Position numbers and translations under genes: made by a program
The notes under the pieces: model-generated
Databases searched by the model: none
Told to the model about the DNA's origin: nothing
The model's input: the letters and a program-made list of their open reading frames with translations, nothing else
Part shown: in pieces, positions 16,810 to 25,464 of the stretch
Layout: each line of letters begins with the position of its first letter
Numbering within the stretch: position 1 is the first letter of the stretch
From: Puniceibacterium antarcticum
GTDB taxonomy: Bacteria; Pseudomonadota; Alphaproteobacteria; Rhodobacterales; Rhodobacteraceae
DNA: 64,000 bases
Direction: 5' to 3'
NCBI RefSeq assembly: GCF_002760615.1
Contig: NZ_AWWI01000164.1
Location: forward strand, 1-64,000

Positions 16810-17568
16810 CTATGCTGCGGCTTCGATACCGTCGACGACCATGATCGGAAAGCCTCTGGAGCAGGTCTCGAACCGCGCCTCGACCCCGTAAAGCCGACGC
16901 AACAGGGCACTATCCAAGATGGACTGCGTCCTGCCGACAGCCTCAAGCGTCCCGTTTCTGAGCGCCAGCGCCGTTTCGCAATAACGCAGAACTTGGTTTA
17001 GGTCGTGCAGAGCCAACAGAACCACAGCGCCGCTTGACCGGGCATATTCTTGCAACAGTTCCAGAACCTCGAACTGGCGGTAAAGATCCAGCGCGGAGGT
17101 GGGTTCATCCATCAGCACAATCCTTGGCCGACAGACCAGCGTTTGTGCAATGGACACCAGTTGGCGCTGCCCGCCGGACAGTTCTCCAAGTTGGCGAAAG
17201 GCCAGGTCTTCGATTTTCAGTGCCCTGAGGATACCATCGACAGCGGCAAGTTCACTTCGCTCAAGCCGCCAGCTGTGGCTGTCCTGTTTGAGGGCAAGAA
17301 CAATCGCCTCGTAAACGGTCAGTGCGGCAGAAGTGCTGGTGTCCTGCGGCATGTAACGCAGCTCCGCACGCTGTGCACCGCTCAGCCGCACGGTCCCTGC
17401 CCCGGAAATCTGCCCGGCGATTCGCCTGAACAGTGTAGATTTCCCGGCAGCATTTGCCCCGATCAGAGCCGTCAGGCATCCGCCTTCCAGTTCGGGCGTT
17501 GTCACATCCGAAAAGATCGTCTTGCGGCCATAGCGGGCCCCAAGACCGTCAAGCTTCAGGCTTACCAT
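16810..17568 (-). CDS. Ferric-siderophore ABC transporter ATP-binding protein
   Basis: A 252-residue FecE/FepC-type ATPase. Walker A GANAAGKST is at 37-45 (the usual P-N is A-N), MPQDTSTSAALTVYEAI holds the Q-loop, LSGGQRQL lies near 130-137, Walker B RIVLMDEPTSALD near 149-161, and the switch is HDLN. It overlaps the permease gene by 7 bases and is the last gene of a three-gene operon. It is distinct from HmuV and does not share the long C-terminus. Confidence 0.92.
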   Translation of the reverse strand: MVSLKLDGLGARYGRKTIFSDVTTPELEGGCLTALIGANAAGKSTLFRRIAGQISGAGTVRLSGAQRAELRYMPQDTSTSAALTVYEAIVLALKQDSHSWRLERSELAAVDGILRALKIEDLAFRQLGELSGGQRQLVSIAQTLVCRPRIVLMDEPTSALDLYRQFEVLELLQEYARSSGAVVLLALHDLNQVLRYCETALALRNGTLEAVGRTQSILDSALLRRLYGVEARFETCSRGFPIMVVDGIEAAA

Positions 17569-18635
17569 TTGCGTCTCCCGTTGGTGAAGATCAGCGCTGC
17601 GAAGAACGGCACACCGACCAGCGCGGTGATCACCCCAATGGGCAGCACAGCCCCCGGCAGCAGCACCTTGGACAGCACGGATGTGGCTGACAGGATCAGC
17701 GCACCCGCAAGGATCGACCCGGGCAGGAAGAAACGCTGGTCTTCGCCCAAAAGCAGACGCGCGACATGTGGTCCAACGATACCTATGAAGCCAATGGTGC
17801 CGACAAAAGACACCGGCACGGCGGCCAGCAGGCTGACCAGCAGCAGTGCCTCAAGCCGCAGACGGCGTACCGGTACCCCCATGGCAGCCGCCCGCGTCTC
17901 GCCCAGACGGATCGCGGTCAGTGCCCAAGCACGTCGCGCGAACAGCGGGGTGCAGACTAAGAGGATGCCGCCAGTGACCGCGACCTTGCCCCAGGTCGCC
18001 TTGGTCAGGCTACCCATGGTCCAGAATACAACCGCAGCAAGTGCCTGTTCAGAGGCAAAATATTGCAAGAGTGCCAGTGCGGCGTTGAAGGTAAAGACAA
18101 GTGCGATACCCAGAAGGATGATCGTCTCGACCGTGACACCGCGCATCGAGGACAGGCCGTAGATCAGCAGCGACGCCGCCATCGCCATGGCAAAGGCATT
18201 GACCGGCACCATGATCCCGACAGCGCCCGGAATGATCGCCACGCCCAGCACCATCGCCAGCGCCGCGCCAAAGCTGGCCGCCGCCGACAGGCCCAGGGTG
18301 AAAGGACTGGCGAGCGGGTTCGCCAAGATGGTCTGCATCTGCGCCCCAGCCAGAGAGAGACACCCGCCCACGGTAACCGCCATAAGTGCCATCGGCATGC
18401 GAATATCCCAGACAACCACACGCATCTGGAGATCCGCTGCACCGGGAAACAGGATGGTGCGGAAGACGTCGCCAAGGCCATACCGCGCCGGGCCGAGAGA
18501 GATATCAACGCCGACACTCAACACAAGAAGTGCGCCCAGCAGACCAAGCAGCAGAACACGCTTTAGAACGAAGCGCGTATAAAGCTGAGCAGTCGCTGGC
18601 TCGGCAAGATGGGCCGGATCGCTGGCAATACTCAT
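17562..18635 (-). CDS. Ferric-siderophore ABC transporter permease (FecCD family)
   Basis: A 357-residue permease with about ten membrane segments. Start 18635 is preferred over the in-frame codon at 18695 because AGAGGA sits seven bases before it. FecCD signatures are DIRMPMALMAVTVGGCLSLAGAQMQ, ANPLASPFTLGLSAAASFGAAL, RLGETRAAAMGVPV and GFIGIVGPHVARLLLGEDQR, the last being the ATPase contact. Only one permease gene is present, so the importer should use a homodimer. It lies 59 bases after the binding-protein gene and overlaps the ATPase gene. Confidence 0.92.
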   Translation of the reverse strand: MSIASDPAHLAEPATAQLYTRFVLKRVLLLGLLGALLVLSVGVDISLGPARYGLGDVFRTILFPGAADLQMRVVVWDIRMPMALMAVTVGGCLSLAGAQMQTILANPLASPFTLGLSAAASFGAALAMVLGVAIIPGAVGIMVPVNAFAMAMAASLLIYGLSSMRGVTVETIILLGIALVFTFNAALALLQYFASEQALAAVVFWTMGSLTKATWGKVAVTGGILLVCTPLFARRAWALTAIRLGETRAAAMGVPVRRLRLEALLLVSLLAAVPVSFVGTIGFIGIVGPHVARLLLGEDQRFFLPGSILAGALILSATSVLSKVLLPGAVLPIGVITALVGVPFFAALIFTNGRRKW

Positions 18636-18694
18636 TGAAAAATCCTCTTCCTCTGCGCCACAGCAGCCCGTGGGGGCTGCTGCAGAAGGTGACA

Positions 18695-19822
18695 TTACTT
18701 GACCGAGACGAAGTAGCCCGGCTTGTACGCGACCGGCAGGAAGCGTTCATGCAGCTCGGCAAAGGTCGCGTTGGGGTCTAGATCCTTGAAGAGGTCGGGG
18801 TGGAACCACTTGGCCAGCTGCTGCACGGCAACAAACTGGTAGGGGCTGTTGTAGAACTGGTGCCAGATCGCATGAACCTCGCCTGTTTGCGTAGCCTTGC
18901 TTCCGGTAAAGGCGGGGCGCTCCATCAGATGCGCAAGCTTTTTGCGCGCCACGTCCAGATCCGCACCAGCGCCAACACCTACCCAGTCACCACCTGGCAC
19001 GTACATTTCCCAGTTTGCGCCGGTCACCACGACCTGATCCGGGTCCGAAGCGACGATCTGTTCAGGGTTCACGGTGCCGAACGTGCCGGGGATGAAATCG
19101 CTCGCAAGGTTATTGCCACCGGCAAGTTCCACCATTTTCCCAAAATTCTCGTCGCCAAAGGACATGCAGCAATCTTCGCTGTAGCCACCGGCGCGCTCCA
19201 TGAACACAAGCGGACGTTCCAGATCCGGATGCGAGTCGATGACATCCGTCACGCGCGCCATCTGTTCACGGTAGAATGTGTTGAACTCTGCCGCGCGCTC
19301 GGACTTGCCGAACAACTCGCCGATGATCTCCATCGATGCCGCGGTGTTTTCCATCGGGCGCTCGCGGAAATCGACATAGACCAGCGGAATGCCCACAGCG
19401 TTTAGCTTTTCGATGTAACCAGCTTCCTCGTTGGCGGCCTTCGCTTCGAGGTTCATGATGATCACGTCAGGCGACAGCGACACCGCCTGTTCGATGTCAA
19501 AGGTGCCGTCCTTCATGCCGCCAAAGGTCGGAATTTCGTCGATCTGCGGATAGATCTCCTTGTAGGCGTTATACCCGTCCAGATCCGCTTTCATGAAATC
19601 ATCGCGCCATCCGACCACGCGACCAAAGGGATCTTCGGTATCGAGCACCGCCGCGAAAAAGATCTGGCGCCCTTCGCCAAGAATGACGCGCTGGACAGGA
19701 GTTTCCACCTCGACCTTGCGTCCGGTGATGTCAGTAATGGTCGTGGTGTCGGCCTGAACTGTCGTTGCCAAAGCGATAAGCCCGGCTGCCAGTGCGGCGA
19801 ACGAAAGATGATGGAGTCGCAT
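18695..19822 (-). CDS. Periplasmic ferric-siderophore binding protein
   Basis: A 375-residue class III binding protein. The start at 19822 has GAAAGGG upstream and gives a signal peptide cut after VQA (about residue 24). Mature landmarks are TITDITGRKVEVETPVQRVILGEGRQ, DFMKADLDGY and SPDVIIMNLEAKA, plus a CC pair in SEDCCMSFGDENFG (about 220). It begins with a Fe-siderophore (FhuD/FepB-like) fold and is longer than most. The iron box at 19859-19880 lies 37 bases upstream and points at it, so iron control is likely. The ligand is unknown. Confidence 0.9.
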   Translation of the reverse strand: MRLHHLSFAALAAGLIALATTVQADTTTITDITGRKVEVETPVQRVILGEGRQIFFAAVLDTEDPFGRVVGWRDDFMKADLDGYNAYKEIYPQIDEIPTFGGMKDGTFDIEQAVSLSPDVIIMNLEAKAANEEAGYIEKLNAVGIPLVYVDFRERPMENTAASMEIIGELFGKSERAAEFNTFYREQMARVTDVIDSHPDLERPLVFMERAGGYSEDCCMSFGDENFGKMVELAGGNNLASDFIPGTFGTVNPEQIVASDPDQVVVTGANWEMYVPGGDWVGVGAGADLDVARKKLAHLMERPAFTGSKATQTGEVHAIWHQFYNSPYQFVAVQQLAKWFHPDLFKDLDPNATFAELHERFLPVAYKPGYFVSVK

Positions 19823-19858
19823 GGAAACCCTTTCAGGATGGTTTCCCACCCGAGTATT

Positions 19859-19880
19859 TTGCCCGACAATTACAGTCAAC
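19859..19880 (-). promoter_or_regulatory. Iron box facing the siderophore importer operon
   Basis: On the minus strand GTTGAC-N7-GTCGGG spans 19880 down to 19862, then CAA to 19859. It is set back-to-back with the plus-strand box: GTCAAC-TATATT-GTTGAC at 19875-19892 is a perfect inverted repeat. It ends about 37 bases before the importer start. Confidence 0.6.
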
Positions 19881-19886
19881 TATATT

Positions 19887-19908
19887 GTTGACTTGTTTGG
19901 TCGGGAAA
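19887..19908 (+). promoter_or_regulatory. Iron box facing the methyltransferase gene
   Basis: GTTGAC (19887-19892), a 7-base spacer, then GTCGGG (19900-19905). It is the mirror partner of the minus-strand box and lies 48 bases before the methyltransferase ATG at 19956, so each divergent gene has its own box. Confidence 0.6.
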
Positions 19909-19955
19909 AATTGCGTATCGGCGGGCCAGCGCCTGAAGAGACGACGGATAGAGCT

Positions 19956-20762
19956 ATGAAACCGAGCAGCCACATTGGAACCAACCGCGACCTCAGGGAT
20001 GACATCCGGGACTACTGGTCCGATCGCGCCCCGCGTTTCGACCTCGATCCAGGCCACAAGATCGCAGAAGGCGCCGAACGCCGTGCCTGGCGCGCGCTGT
20101 TCACGCGGCATCTTGGCCCTGCGGAGGGCCGAAAACTTCTGGATCTTGCCTCTGGCACCGGAGAGATTGCGCTGCTGGCCCGCGAGCTGGGGTTCGGGGT
20201 CACTGGCCTTGACTGGTCCGAAGCAATGCTGGCCCTCGCGCGTGAAAAAAGCGCCGCCTCTGGCGACCGTCTGACATTCCTGCAAGCGGATGCAGAGCGC
20301 ACGATGGAGCCCGACGACAGCTATGACGTGATCACAACGCGTCACCTTGTCTGGACGCTGGTCGATCCCAGTGCTGCGTTTCGTGAATGGCACCGTGTCC
20401 TGCGGCCCAACGGCACCCTGTTGCTGGTTGACGGCGACTTCGTGAACCGTTCACCTGTGCAAAAATTCCTCTCGCGTCTGCTGCGCGTCGGCACCAATAC
20501 CGCCTCAGGCCAGGATGCAAAGCGGCACAGGTCGATCCTGTCGCGGGTGCATTTCTCGAACGGCGCACGAGCGGAGCAGGTTGCTGATCTGCTGCAAAAG
20601 GCTGGGTTCGTGGATATTCGCATCGACAGCGCTTTGGGTGATATCCACCGCGCACAGCGCCGCACACTTGGCTGGCGAAAGGCATTCCTGCGGATCTGCG
20701 ATCATCGATATGCCATCCGTGCAACAAAACCCCCAGACGCAGAAGGCTGCCCGTTGTCCTAG
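19956..20762 (+). CDS. Class I SAM-dependent methyltransferase next to siderophore importer
   Basis: A 268-residue cytoplasmic protein. The SAM-binding motif I is LLDLASGTGEIALLAREL (about 60-77), followed by the acidic end of strand 2 (VTGLDWSEAML), DAERTMEPDDSYDVITTRHLVWTL (motif II/III area) and the post-motif LRPNGTLLLVDGD. ATG 19956 is chosen by the conserved start of homologous folds; its ribosome-binding site is weak. It is divergent from the siderophore binding protein and shares its iron-box region, so it may act on a siderophore or related metabolite; the substrate is not known. Confidence 0.85.
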   Translation: MKPSSHIGTNRDLRDDIRDYWSDRAPRFDLDPGHKIAEGAERRAWRALFTRHLGPAEGRKLLDLASGTGEIALLARELGFGVTGLDWSEAMLALAREKSAASGDRLTFLQADAERTMEPDDSYDVITTRHLVWTLVDPSAAFREWHRVLRPNGTLLLVDGDFVNRSPVQKFLSRLLRVGTNTASGQDAKRHRSILSRVHFSNGARAEQVADLLQKAGFVDIRIDSALGDIHRAQRRTLGWRKAFLRICDHRYAIRATKPPDAEGCPLS

Positions 20763-20907
20763 GTTAAACTCGAATCGTTTTAAAGCGTCCCGCCTTAAAC
20801 TTGGATTGCTTGTTCGCTGCCTGTCGGCTGTGCCTCCAACGCGAAAAGGGTTGTGTGTGTTTCATGTGAAAGGCGAGACGCTATAACACATAAAAATATG
20901 GACAAAT

Positions 20908-20994
20908 TGGTGCGGGCGGTGGGACTCGAACCCACACGGGGCCAGGCCCCAACAGATTTTAAGTCTGGTATGTCTACCATTCCATCACGCCCGC
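20908..20994 (-). tRNA. tRNA-Leu (anticodon UAA)
   Basis: On the minus strand, acceptor arms GCGGGCG (20994-20988) and CGCCCGC pair perfectly. The anticodon stem-loop reads CAGACTTAAAATCTG with anticodon TAA, there is a long class II variable arm, and the T-arm has GGTTCGAGTCC. The 3' CCA is encoded (20910-20908). The total is 87 bases, normal for Leu. Confidence 0.96.
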
Positions 20995-21153
20995 ATCTGC
21001 CACATGTTCCGCGACACCTGCGCCGTGCCATCCTGCGATGGGCAGTGCGCGTCAGAAATTAGCGACATCTTGATCTGTAGAAAACTGTGTCGATGGGCAC
21101 AAGGGTTTCGCAAGCCTCCAATGACTGTTTACGATCGCCAACTTGACCGCTGC

Positions 21154-21630
21154 TCAGTTCACATCGCAAAGACCGATCTCTTTGACTGCCTGCATCGCCA
21201 CATAGGTCGAGGTCGAGGCGATATATGGCAGGGTCGAGATCCTGTCGGCCAGCACCTGCCGATAGGCGCGCATATCTGTGGTGCGCACCTTGAGAAGATA
21301 GTCGAAATTCCCGGCGATCAGATGCGCCTGTTCGACCTCGGGAATCCGGGCCACACCTGCATTGAAGGCGGCCAGCGCCTCTTCCCGTGTATCGGTCAGG
21401 CGCACTTCGACAAAGGCAACGTGATCGAGCCCGAGCCGGATCGGATCCAGAATCGCCCGGTAGCCACGGATTGCGCCAAGTTCTTCGAGCCTGCGCAGGC
21501 GCGCTTGAGTGGGCGATTTCGACAGACCGATGCGGCGCGCCAATTCGGTGATCGACACGCGGCCATCCTCGGCCAGCGTGGTCAGGATGGCCCGGTCGAA
21601 CCGGTCAAGATCCAGAATGTCGCTTTGCAT
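21154..21630 (-). CDS. Lrp/AsnC-family transcriptional regulator
   Basis: A 158-residue regulator. Start 21630 has AAGGGG upstream and gives LDRFDRAILTTLAEDGRVSITELARRIGLSKSPTQARLRRLEELGAI, a full AsnC winged helix-turn-helix (about 7-54), followed by the RAM ligand-binding domain (VAFVEVRL, VEQAHLIAGNFDYLLKVRTTDMRAY). The S-P-x-x-x-R recognition helix is like that of PutR, the proline-utilisation regulator, but no putA is visible next to it. The ligand remains open. Confidence 0.9.
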   Translation of the reverse strand: MQSDILDLDRFDRAILTTLAEDGRVSITELARRIGLSKSPTQARLRRLEELGAIRGYRAILDPIRLGLDHVAFVEVRLTDTREEALAAFNAGVARIPEVEQAHLIAGNFDYLLKVRTTDMRAYRQVLADRISTLPYIASTSTYVAMQAVKEIGLCDVN

Positions 21631-21878
21631 CGCGAACCCCTTGCGAAAGAGCCGATCCGGGCAGCCGCATCGCACGCGGCGGGCGGAGCGGCTGACAGAT
21701 CAGCCCTGTCATAGCGCATCCGCCATGCGGACACCATGCCCGCACGCGCCAAGTGGCAGCCATCGCGCAGGTTCAAAGGTCTGTACCAAGGGGAACAGCG
21801 CGCGGCTTAGGCGCGACAGGATACTGTTGCTGACGCCTCGCCTTGACGCCCGGGTGATTTGAGCCAAAAGTCGCGTAC

Positions 21879-22625
21879 ATGTTCCCCATCCGCGATCACA
21901 ACCCCTCGGGTACGACGCCCTATGTCACTTATCTGCTGATCGCGGTTAATGTGCTGATCTTCGTTGGCAATTATCACCTGTTCAGCAATGATCGCGCCCT
22001 TTACGCGTTTTATTTCGACTGGGCGCTGATCCCGGCCAAGATCAGCGCGGGCGGTGGCACCACCGGACTGGTTACATCGCTGTTCCTGCATGGCGGCATC
22101 CTGCATCTGGCGGGCAACATGCTGTTCCTCTACGTCTTTGGTGACAACATCGAGGATGAGATGGGGCATGTCGGCTTTGCCGTATTCTACCTTGCCTGCG
22201 GGATTGGCGCGGGGCTGGTGCAGTATCTTGCGGCCCCGCTGTCACAGGTGCCCACGGTGGGTGCTTCGGGCGCCATTGCCGGGGTGATGGGCGGCTATCT
22301 TCTGATGTTTCCCAGGGCCCGGGTCGATATCCTGATCATACTGATCGTTTTCTTCAAGATCCTGCCGATTTCGGCCTGGATCATGCTGGCCTTGTGGTTC
22401 GTCTTTCAGGTCTTCGGCGGCTTTGGGTCCACGGGCGACGAGGGTGGCGTGGCCTATTGGGCACATGTGGGCGGCTTCGTGATCGGTGCGGGCCTGACCC
22501 TCCCGGTCTGGCTGCGCCGTGGCGGTCCGGCCTACTGGAACCGCACCCAGGGCCAGCCCCCGCACCCGAAGGCGAAGTATGACTTCAGCCCGTCCAGAAT
22601 CCCGAACGTGAGGCGAAAGAAATGA
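21879..22625 (+). CDS. Rhomboid-family intramembrane serine protease
   Basis: A 248-residue protein with about six membrane helices. The rhomboid catalytic pair is present: Ser130 in VGASGA (GxSG motif) and His196 in AHVGGFVIGAG. The family's HGGILHLAGNMLFLYVFGDNIED loop (71-93) is well conserved. Rhomboids cut single-pass membrane proteins inside the bilayer. Its TGA overlaps the following GFA-family gene by four bases. The Lys/Arg-rich C-terminal tail faces the cytoplasm. Confidence 0.93.
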   Translation: MFPIRDHNPSGTTPYVTYLLIAVNVLIFVGNYHLFSNDRALYAFYFDWALIPAKISAGGGTTGLVTSLFLHGGILHLAGNMLFLYVFGDNIEDEMGHVGFAVFYLACGIGAGLVQYLAAPLSQVPTVGASGAIAGVMGGYLLMFPRARVDILIILIVFFKILPISAWIMLALWFVFQVFGGFGSTGDEGGVAYWAHVGGFVIGAGLTLPVWLRRGGPAYWNRTQGQPPHPKAKYDFSPSRIPNVRRKK

Positions 22626-22990
22626 GCGAAACTGTGAAAGTCACTTGTCATTGCGGCGCGGTTGAACTGCGCGTGACCCTGCCTGACGACCTGACCACCG
22701 CGCGGCGCTGCGATTGTTCCTTTTGCCGCCGGCGCGGTGCGCCCGCGGTTACCGCCCCGATGGGCGGGATCGAGATCGTGAAAGGAAAGGAAAACCTGAC
22801 CCAGTACCAATGGGGCACGATGACCGCGCAGCATTATTTCTGCTCGGTCTGCGGGATCTACACCCATCACCGGCGCCGGTCGAACCCGAACGAATTCGGC
22901 GTCAACATGGGCGCGATCGAGGGTGTGAACCCGCGCGAGCACGATCCGATCAAATGGAATGACGGGGTGAACCACCCCTCTGACCGCTAA
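22622..22990 (+). CDS. GFA/CENP-V-like zinc-binding protein
   Basis: A 122-residue protein of the glutathione-dependent formaldehyde-activating (GFA) fold. Zinc ligands are visible as CHCGAVEL (9-16), CDCSFCRRRGAP (about 30-41) and YFCSVCGIYTHH (about 75-86). The fold is well defined but most members have no proven activity. It is translationally coupled to the rhomboid gene (ATGA overlap at 22622-22625). Confidence 0.88.
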   Translation: MSETVKVTCHCGAVELRVTLPDDLTTARRCDCSFCRRRGAPAVTAPMGGIEIVKGKENLTQYQWGTMTAQHYFCSVCGIYTHHRRRSNPNEFGVNMGAIEGVNPREHDPIKWNDGVNHPSDR

Positions 22991-23108
22991 AGCATTTCGG
23001 GAAATACTCGATACGCTTATTCGCAGGCTTTCACCTACGGCTCAAACGCAAAAAAGGGGTGACCGGTGTCTCAGCTTTTTTGCCGAAACGCTGTAGGGAG
23101 GTTTCGCA

Positions 23109-23151
23109 GCAAAACCATCCCAGCCAGCCGTCTTTGCGGATGGCTGGGATG
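23109..23151 (-). terminator. Rho-independent terminator after the inositol monophosphatase gene
   Basis: Arms 23141-23151 and 23116-23126 pair over 11 bases on the minus strand with a 14-base loop and are followed by GTTTTGC. It begins five bases after the stop at 23156. Confidence 0.7.
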
Positions 23152-23155
23152 TGCT

Positions 23156-23947
23156 TCAGTCCTGACGGATGATCCGCGCAAGGTTGTCAAACACATGGCT
23201 GTTGGCGCAAAGAAGAGATCCAGAGTCCAGCGGATCCTGCCCTTCGCGCACGCCTTGCATCAGCGCGCCGGCCTCTTGCACGATCAGCGACCCGGCGGCA
23301 GCCTCCCAGAGCTTCAGCTCGCGTTCCCAGTAGCCGTCGTAGCGGCCTGCAGCCACATAGGCCAGATCCAGCGCCACCGCGCCCCAGCTGCGCACACCGG
23401 CGCATTCCGGCATCAGCCGGGCCAGATCCTTGAGCGTTGCGGGCAGCGTCTTGCGCGCACCATGCGGCACGCCGGTGGCAAACAGGGCCTCGCTCATACG
23501 ATTGCGGCCAGAGACTCGCAGGCGTTGGGAATCGTTCAGCCAGGCGCCAGAGCCCTTTTCTGCATAGAACATTTCGTCTTTGGCAGGGTCAAACACCACA
23601 CCCGAGACGATCTGGCCCTTGTGTTCCAGCGCAATCGAGATGGCCCAATGCGGGTGGCCGTGCAGAAAGTTGGTGGTCCCGTCCAGCGGATCGACGATCC
23701 AGCGGCGGGTGGGATCCTGACCTTCGATTTCGGCCGATTCCGCGCCGAGCCAGCCATAGGTCGGGCGTGCGCCCGTCAGCTCGTCATGCAGGATCTTTTC
23801 CGAGGCAAGATCCGCCTTCGTCACAAAATCCCCTGCGCCCCTCATCGAGACCTGAAGGTTCTCGACCTCGCGGAAATCCTTGACCAGTGAGCGGCCTGCC
23901 TTGCGGGCGGCCTTGATCATGATGTTGAGATTTGCGCTGCCCTGCAT
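23156..23947 (-). CDS. Inositol monophosphatase family protein
   Basis: A 263-residue enzyme. Metal-binding motifs are in order: VTKADLASEKIL (about 42-53), GAESAE (about 67-72, with the family Glu), WIVDPLDGTTNFLHGHPHWAISIAL (about 81-105; the DPLDGT core) and WELKLWEAAAGSLIV-like ERELKLWEAAAGSLIVQEAG (the second metal motif with W-D replaced by W-E). It should dephosphorylate inositol-1-phosphate or a similar sugar phosphate such as fructose-1,6-bisphosphate or NADP. Start 23947 follows GGAG; a longer frame upstream has no ribosome-binding site. A terminator follows directly. Confidence 0.9.
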   Translation of the reverse strand: MQGSANLNIMIKAARKAGRSLVKDFREVENLQVSMRGAGDFVTKADLASEKILHDELTGARPTYGWLGAESAEIEGQDPTRRWIVDPLDGTTNFLHGHPHWAISIALEHKGQIVSGVVFDPAKDEMFYAEKGSGAWLNDSQRLRVSGRNRMSEALFATGVPHGARKTLPATLKDLARLMPECAGVRSWGAVALDLAYVAAGRYDGYWERELKLWEAAAGSLIVQEAGALMQGVREGQDPLDSGSLLCANSHVFDNLARIIRQD

Positions 23948-23966
23948 AGCCGTGGCTCCAATCCGT

Positions 23967-23996
23967 GGTAAGGCCGCGCGTATACGCGGCCTTACC
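23967..23996. repeat. 12-base perfect inverted repeat just upstream of the inositol monophosphatase start
   Basis: GGTAAGGCCGCG (23967-23978) and CGCGGCCTTACC (23985-23996) with a 6-base loop. It lies 20 bases before the ATG at 23947, so on the mRNA it would be a strong 5' hairpin, either a terminator of upstream transcription or a translation control element. Confidence 0.5.
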
Positions 23997-24104
23997 GGGC
24001 TTGCCAAGGGCTGACGGGGGTTGTGGGGGTGTTCGGCGGCAGCTGCCGTGCGAAACCCGCAGAATCCCTGCCAGAATAGCCGGTTTGGCACAAAAACCGC
24101 GGTA

Positions 24105-24144
24105 TGGAATGCGTATGGCAGACGTATAGAAACCGTATGGCGGC
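24105..24144. repeat. Dispersed 40-base repeat, copy A
   Basis: This segment, with the core AAACCGTATGG, matches 53883-53922 at about 33 of 40 positions by eye. Both copies lie upstream of a minus-strand gene (inositol monophosphatase here). Confidence 0.45.
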
Positions 24145-24157
24145 CATACGCGCACAC

Positions 24158-24187
24158 GAAAACGCCCGCCCCCTTTCGGGGACGGGC
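24158..24187 (-). terminator. Rho-independent terminator after the outer-membrane barrel gene
   Basis: On the minus strand GCCCGTCCCC pairs with GGGGGCGGGC around a short GAAA-type loop (24187-24164), followed by GTTTTC. It begins 25 bases after the stop at 24212. Confidence 0.75.
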
Positions 24188-24211
24188 GCGCGGCTTTCTG
24201 ACAGGGAGGGA

Positions 24212-24808
24212 TCAGAAGCGGTAGTTGACCGAAACGTTTGCAGTGGTTGCATCGGTTTCGAAGCTGTTGTCGAAATCGTCGAACTTGTTGTACAGAACTT
24301 CGCCGCCCAGCGAGACGCTGCGGGTCAGCATACGCTCGACGCCCAGACCGGCGTAGTAGCCGTTGGAATCGCCAACGCTGCTGTCATCGGTGAACGCCTT
24401 GGCGTAACCAGCTGCGAAGTACGGCAGGGTTTTGCCCAGGTCGTAACCGATACGGCCACCGGCGCGCAGGATACCGTCGACATTTGCATCGCCGAGGTCA
24501 ACGTCGGTTGCATCATACTGCATGCCGAGACCCAGGACGTAGCTGCCCATGTCGAAGTCGTAGCCGCCTTTGAGGCCGTATGTGCCGGCATCATCGTCGT
24601 CATCGGGGTTTTCGCTGTCGAACGCGCCGTAGCCCGCTTGTGCACCCAGCGAGAAACCGGTCCAGTCAGCGGACGCCATCATCGGTGCTGCGACGGGTGC
24701 GGGCGCCATCGGCGCGGGCTCGACAGTTGCGGGAACCAGGCTGCCAGCGAAGGCGGGAAGGGTCATTGCGCCAACGAGGGCGGTGGAGAGTACGAGAGTG
24801 CGTTTCAT
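24212..24808 (-). CDS. Small outer-membrane beta-barrel protein
   Basis: A 198-residue protein with a signal peptide (LVLSTALVGAMTLPAFA, cut near residue 21), then a Pro/Ala-rich linker (EPAPMAPAPVAAP) and an eight-strand barrel: alternating hydrophobic strands such as WTGFSLGAQAGYGAF, GTYGLKGGYDF and YVLGLGMQYDA, ending in TTANVSVNYRF with the terminal Phe of barrels. An acidic loop ENPDDDDDAG lies between strands 1 and 2. It is monocistronic with its own terminator. It resembles OmpA-like surface proteins of alphaproteobacteria without a peptidoglycan domain. Confidence 0.85.
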   Translation of the reverse strand: MKRTLVLSTALVGAMTLPAFAGSLVPATVEPAPMAPAPVAAPMMASADWTGFSLGAQAGYGAFDSENPDDDDDAGTYGLKGGYDFDMGSYVLGLGMQYDATDVDLGDANVDGILRAGGRIGYDLGKTLPYFAAGYAKAFTDDSSVGDSNGYYAGLGVERMLTRSVSLGGEVLYNKFDDFDNSFETDATTANVSVNYRF

Positions 24809-25464
24809 GATGCTCTGTCCTTAATTTAGTAGCTCCCGGCGTATCGTCGCCGGTGACAGGGGGTAAATGCACACTATTCGATCACAGTTCCAGTCGCAGA
24901 GGTTCACAGAATCGTGGCTGCATTTCAGCCACTTACGGCAACTTTCTAAGATTTGGCATGGAACCAGCGGAGACTGGCCGAAATGGCGGCCTTTGGGGTG
25001 TGAAAACTGTCACATTCGGCTGTTAGCGCTCACGCAGCGGCGGCATCCGGCCTATGAACCTCAATTTTTTGTTAACAGGGAACCCGCAGAATCAGGCGCC
25101 AGCCCGCCGATCCCTGCCTTTCGGGAGGTGGCTTTGGCCTGTTCTTCCCCCTCCCCCGGCGAGTCGGGGGTGGGAAACTGCGGATGTGAGGGGCGAATCT
25201 TGCGCGCGGGCCGTCGGGAGGGGCGTGCCGGGTGGGGGTTTTAGGTGGTGGTCTGGCGGTGGCTGCGGATCACAGGTGTGGTGTCTGAACACTACTGCCG
25301 GGGAATGCACATGTTTTGGCGCGTATAGGGTGCCACTGGGTCGTGATTTTTGATTGAGTTACGTCGTGGAGAGATTTACCCCGCCGTTGTGGCCGGTTTG
25401 TGTAGCGTGTGGGTTATCTTCGAATTGACGGCGTGAAACTCGCCTTATGGGTTGGCAAGGATCG
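24809..25464. other. 656-base stretch without a gene
   Basis: The part next to the barrel gene has a CCGGCG-TATCG-TCGCCGG-type inverted repeat near 24837-24853, likely in its 5' untranslated region. Elsewhere there is CCCCC...GGGGG pairing around 25150-25167. No open frame looks real. The right part is close to the AT-rich gene at 25465-26289. Confidence 0.35.

Noticed and set aside
24104-24829. 241-codon plus-strand frame across the outer-membrane barrel gene
   Set aside because: It is antisense to the barrel gene and reads through terminator and repeat sequences.
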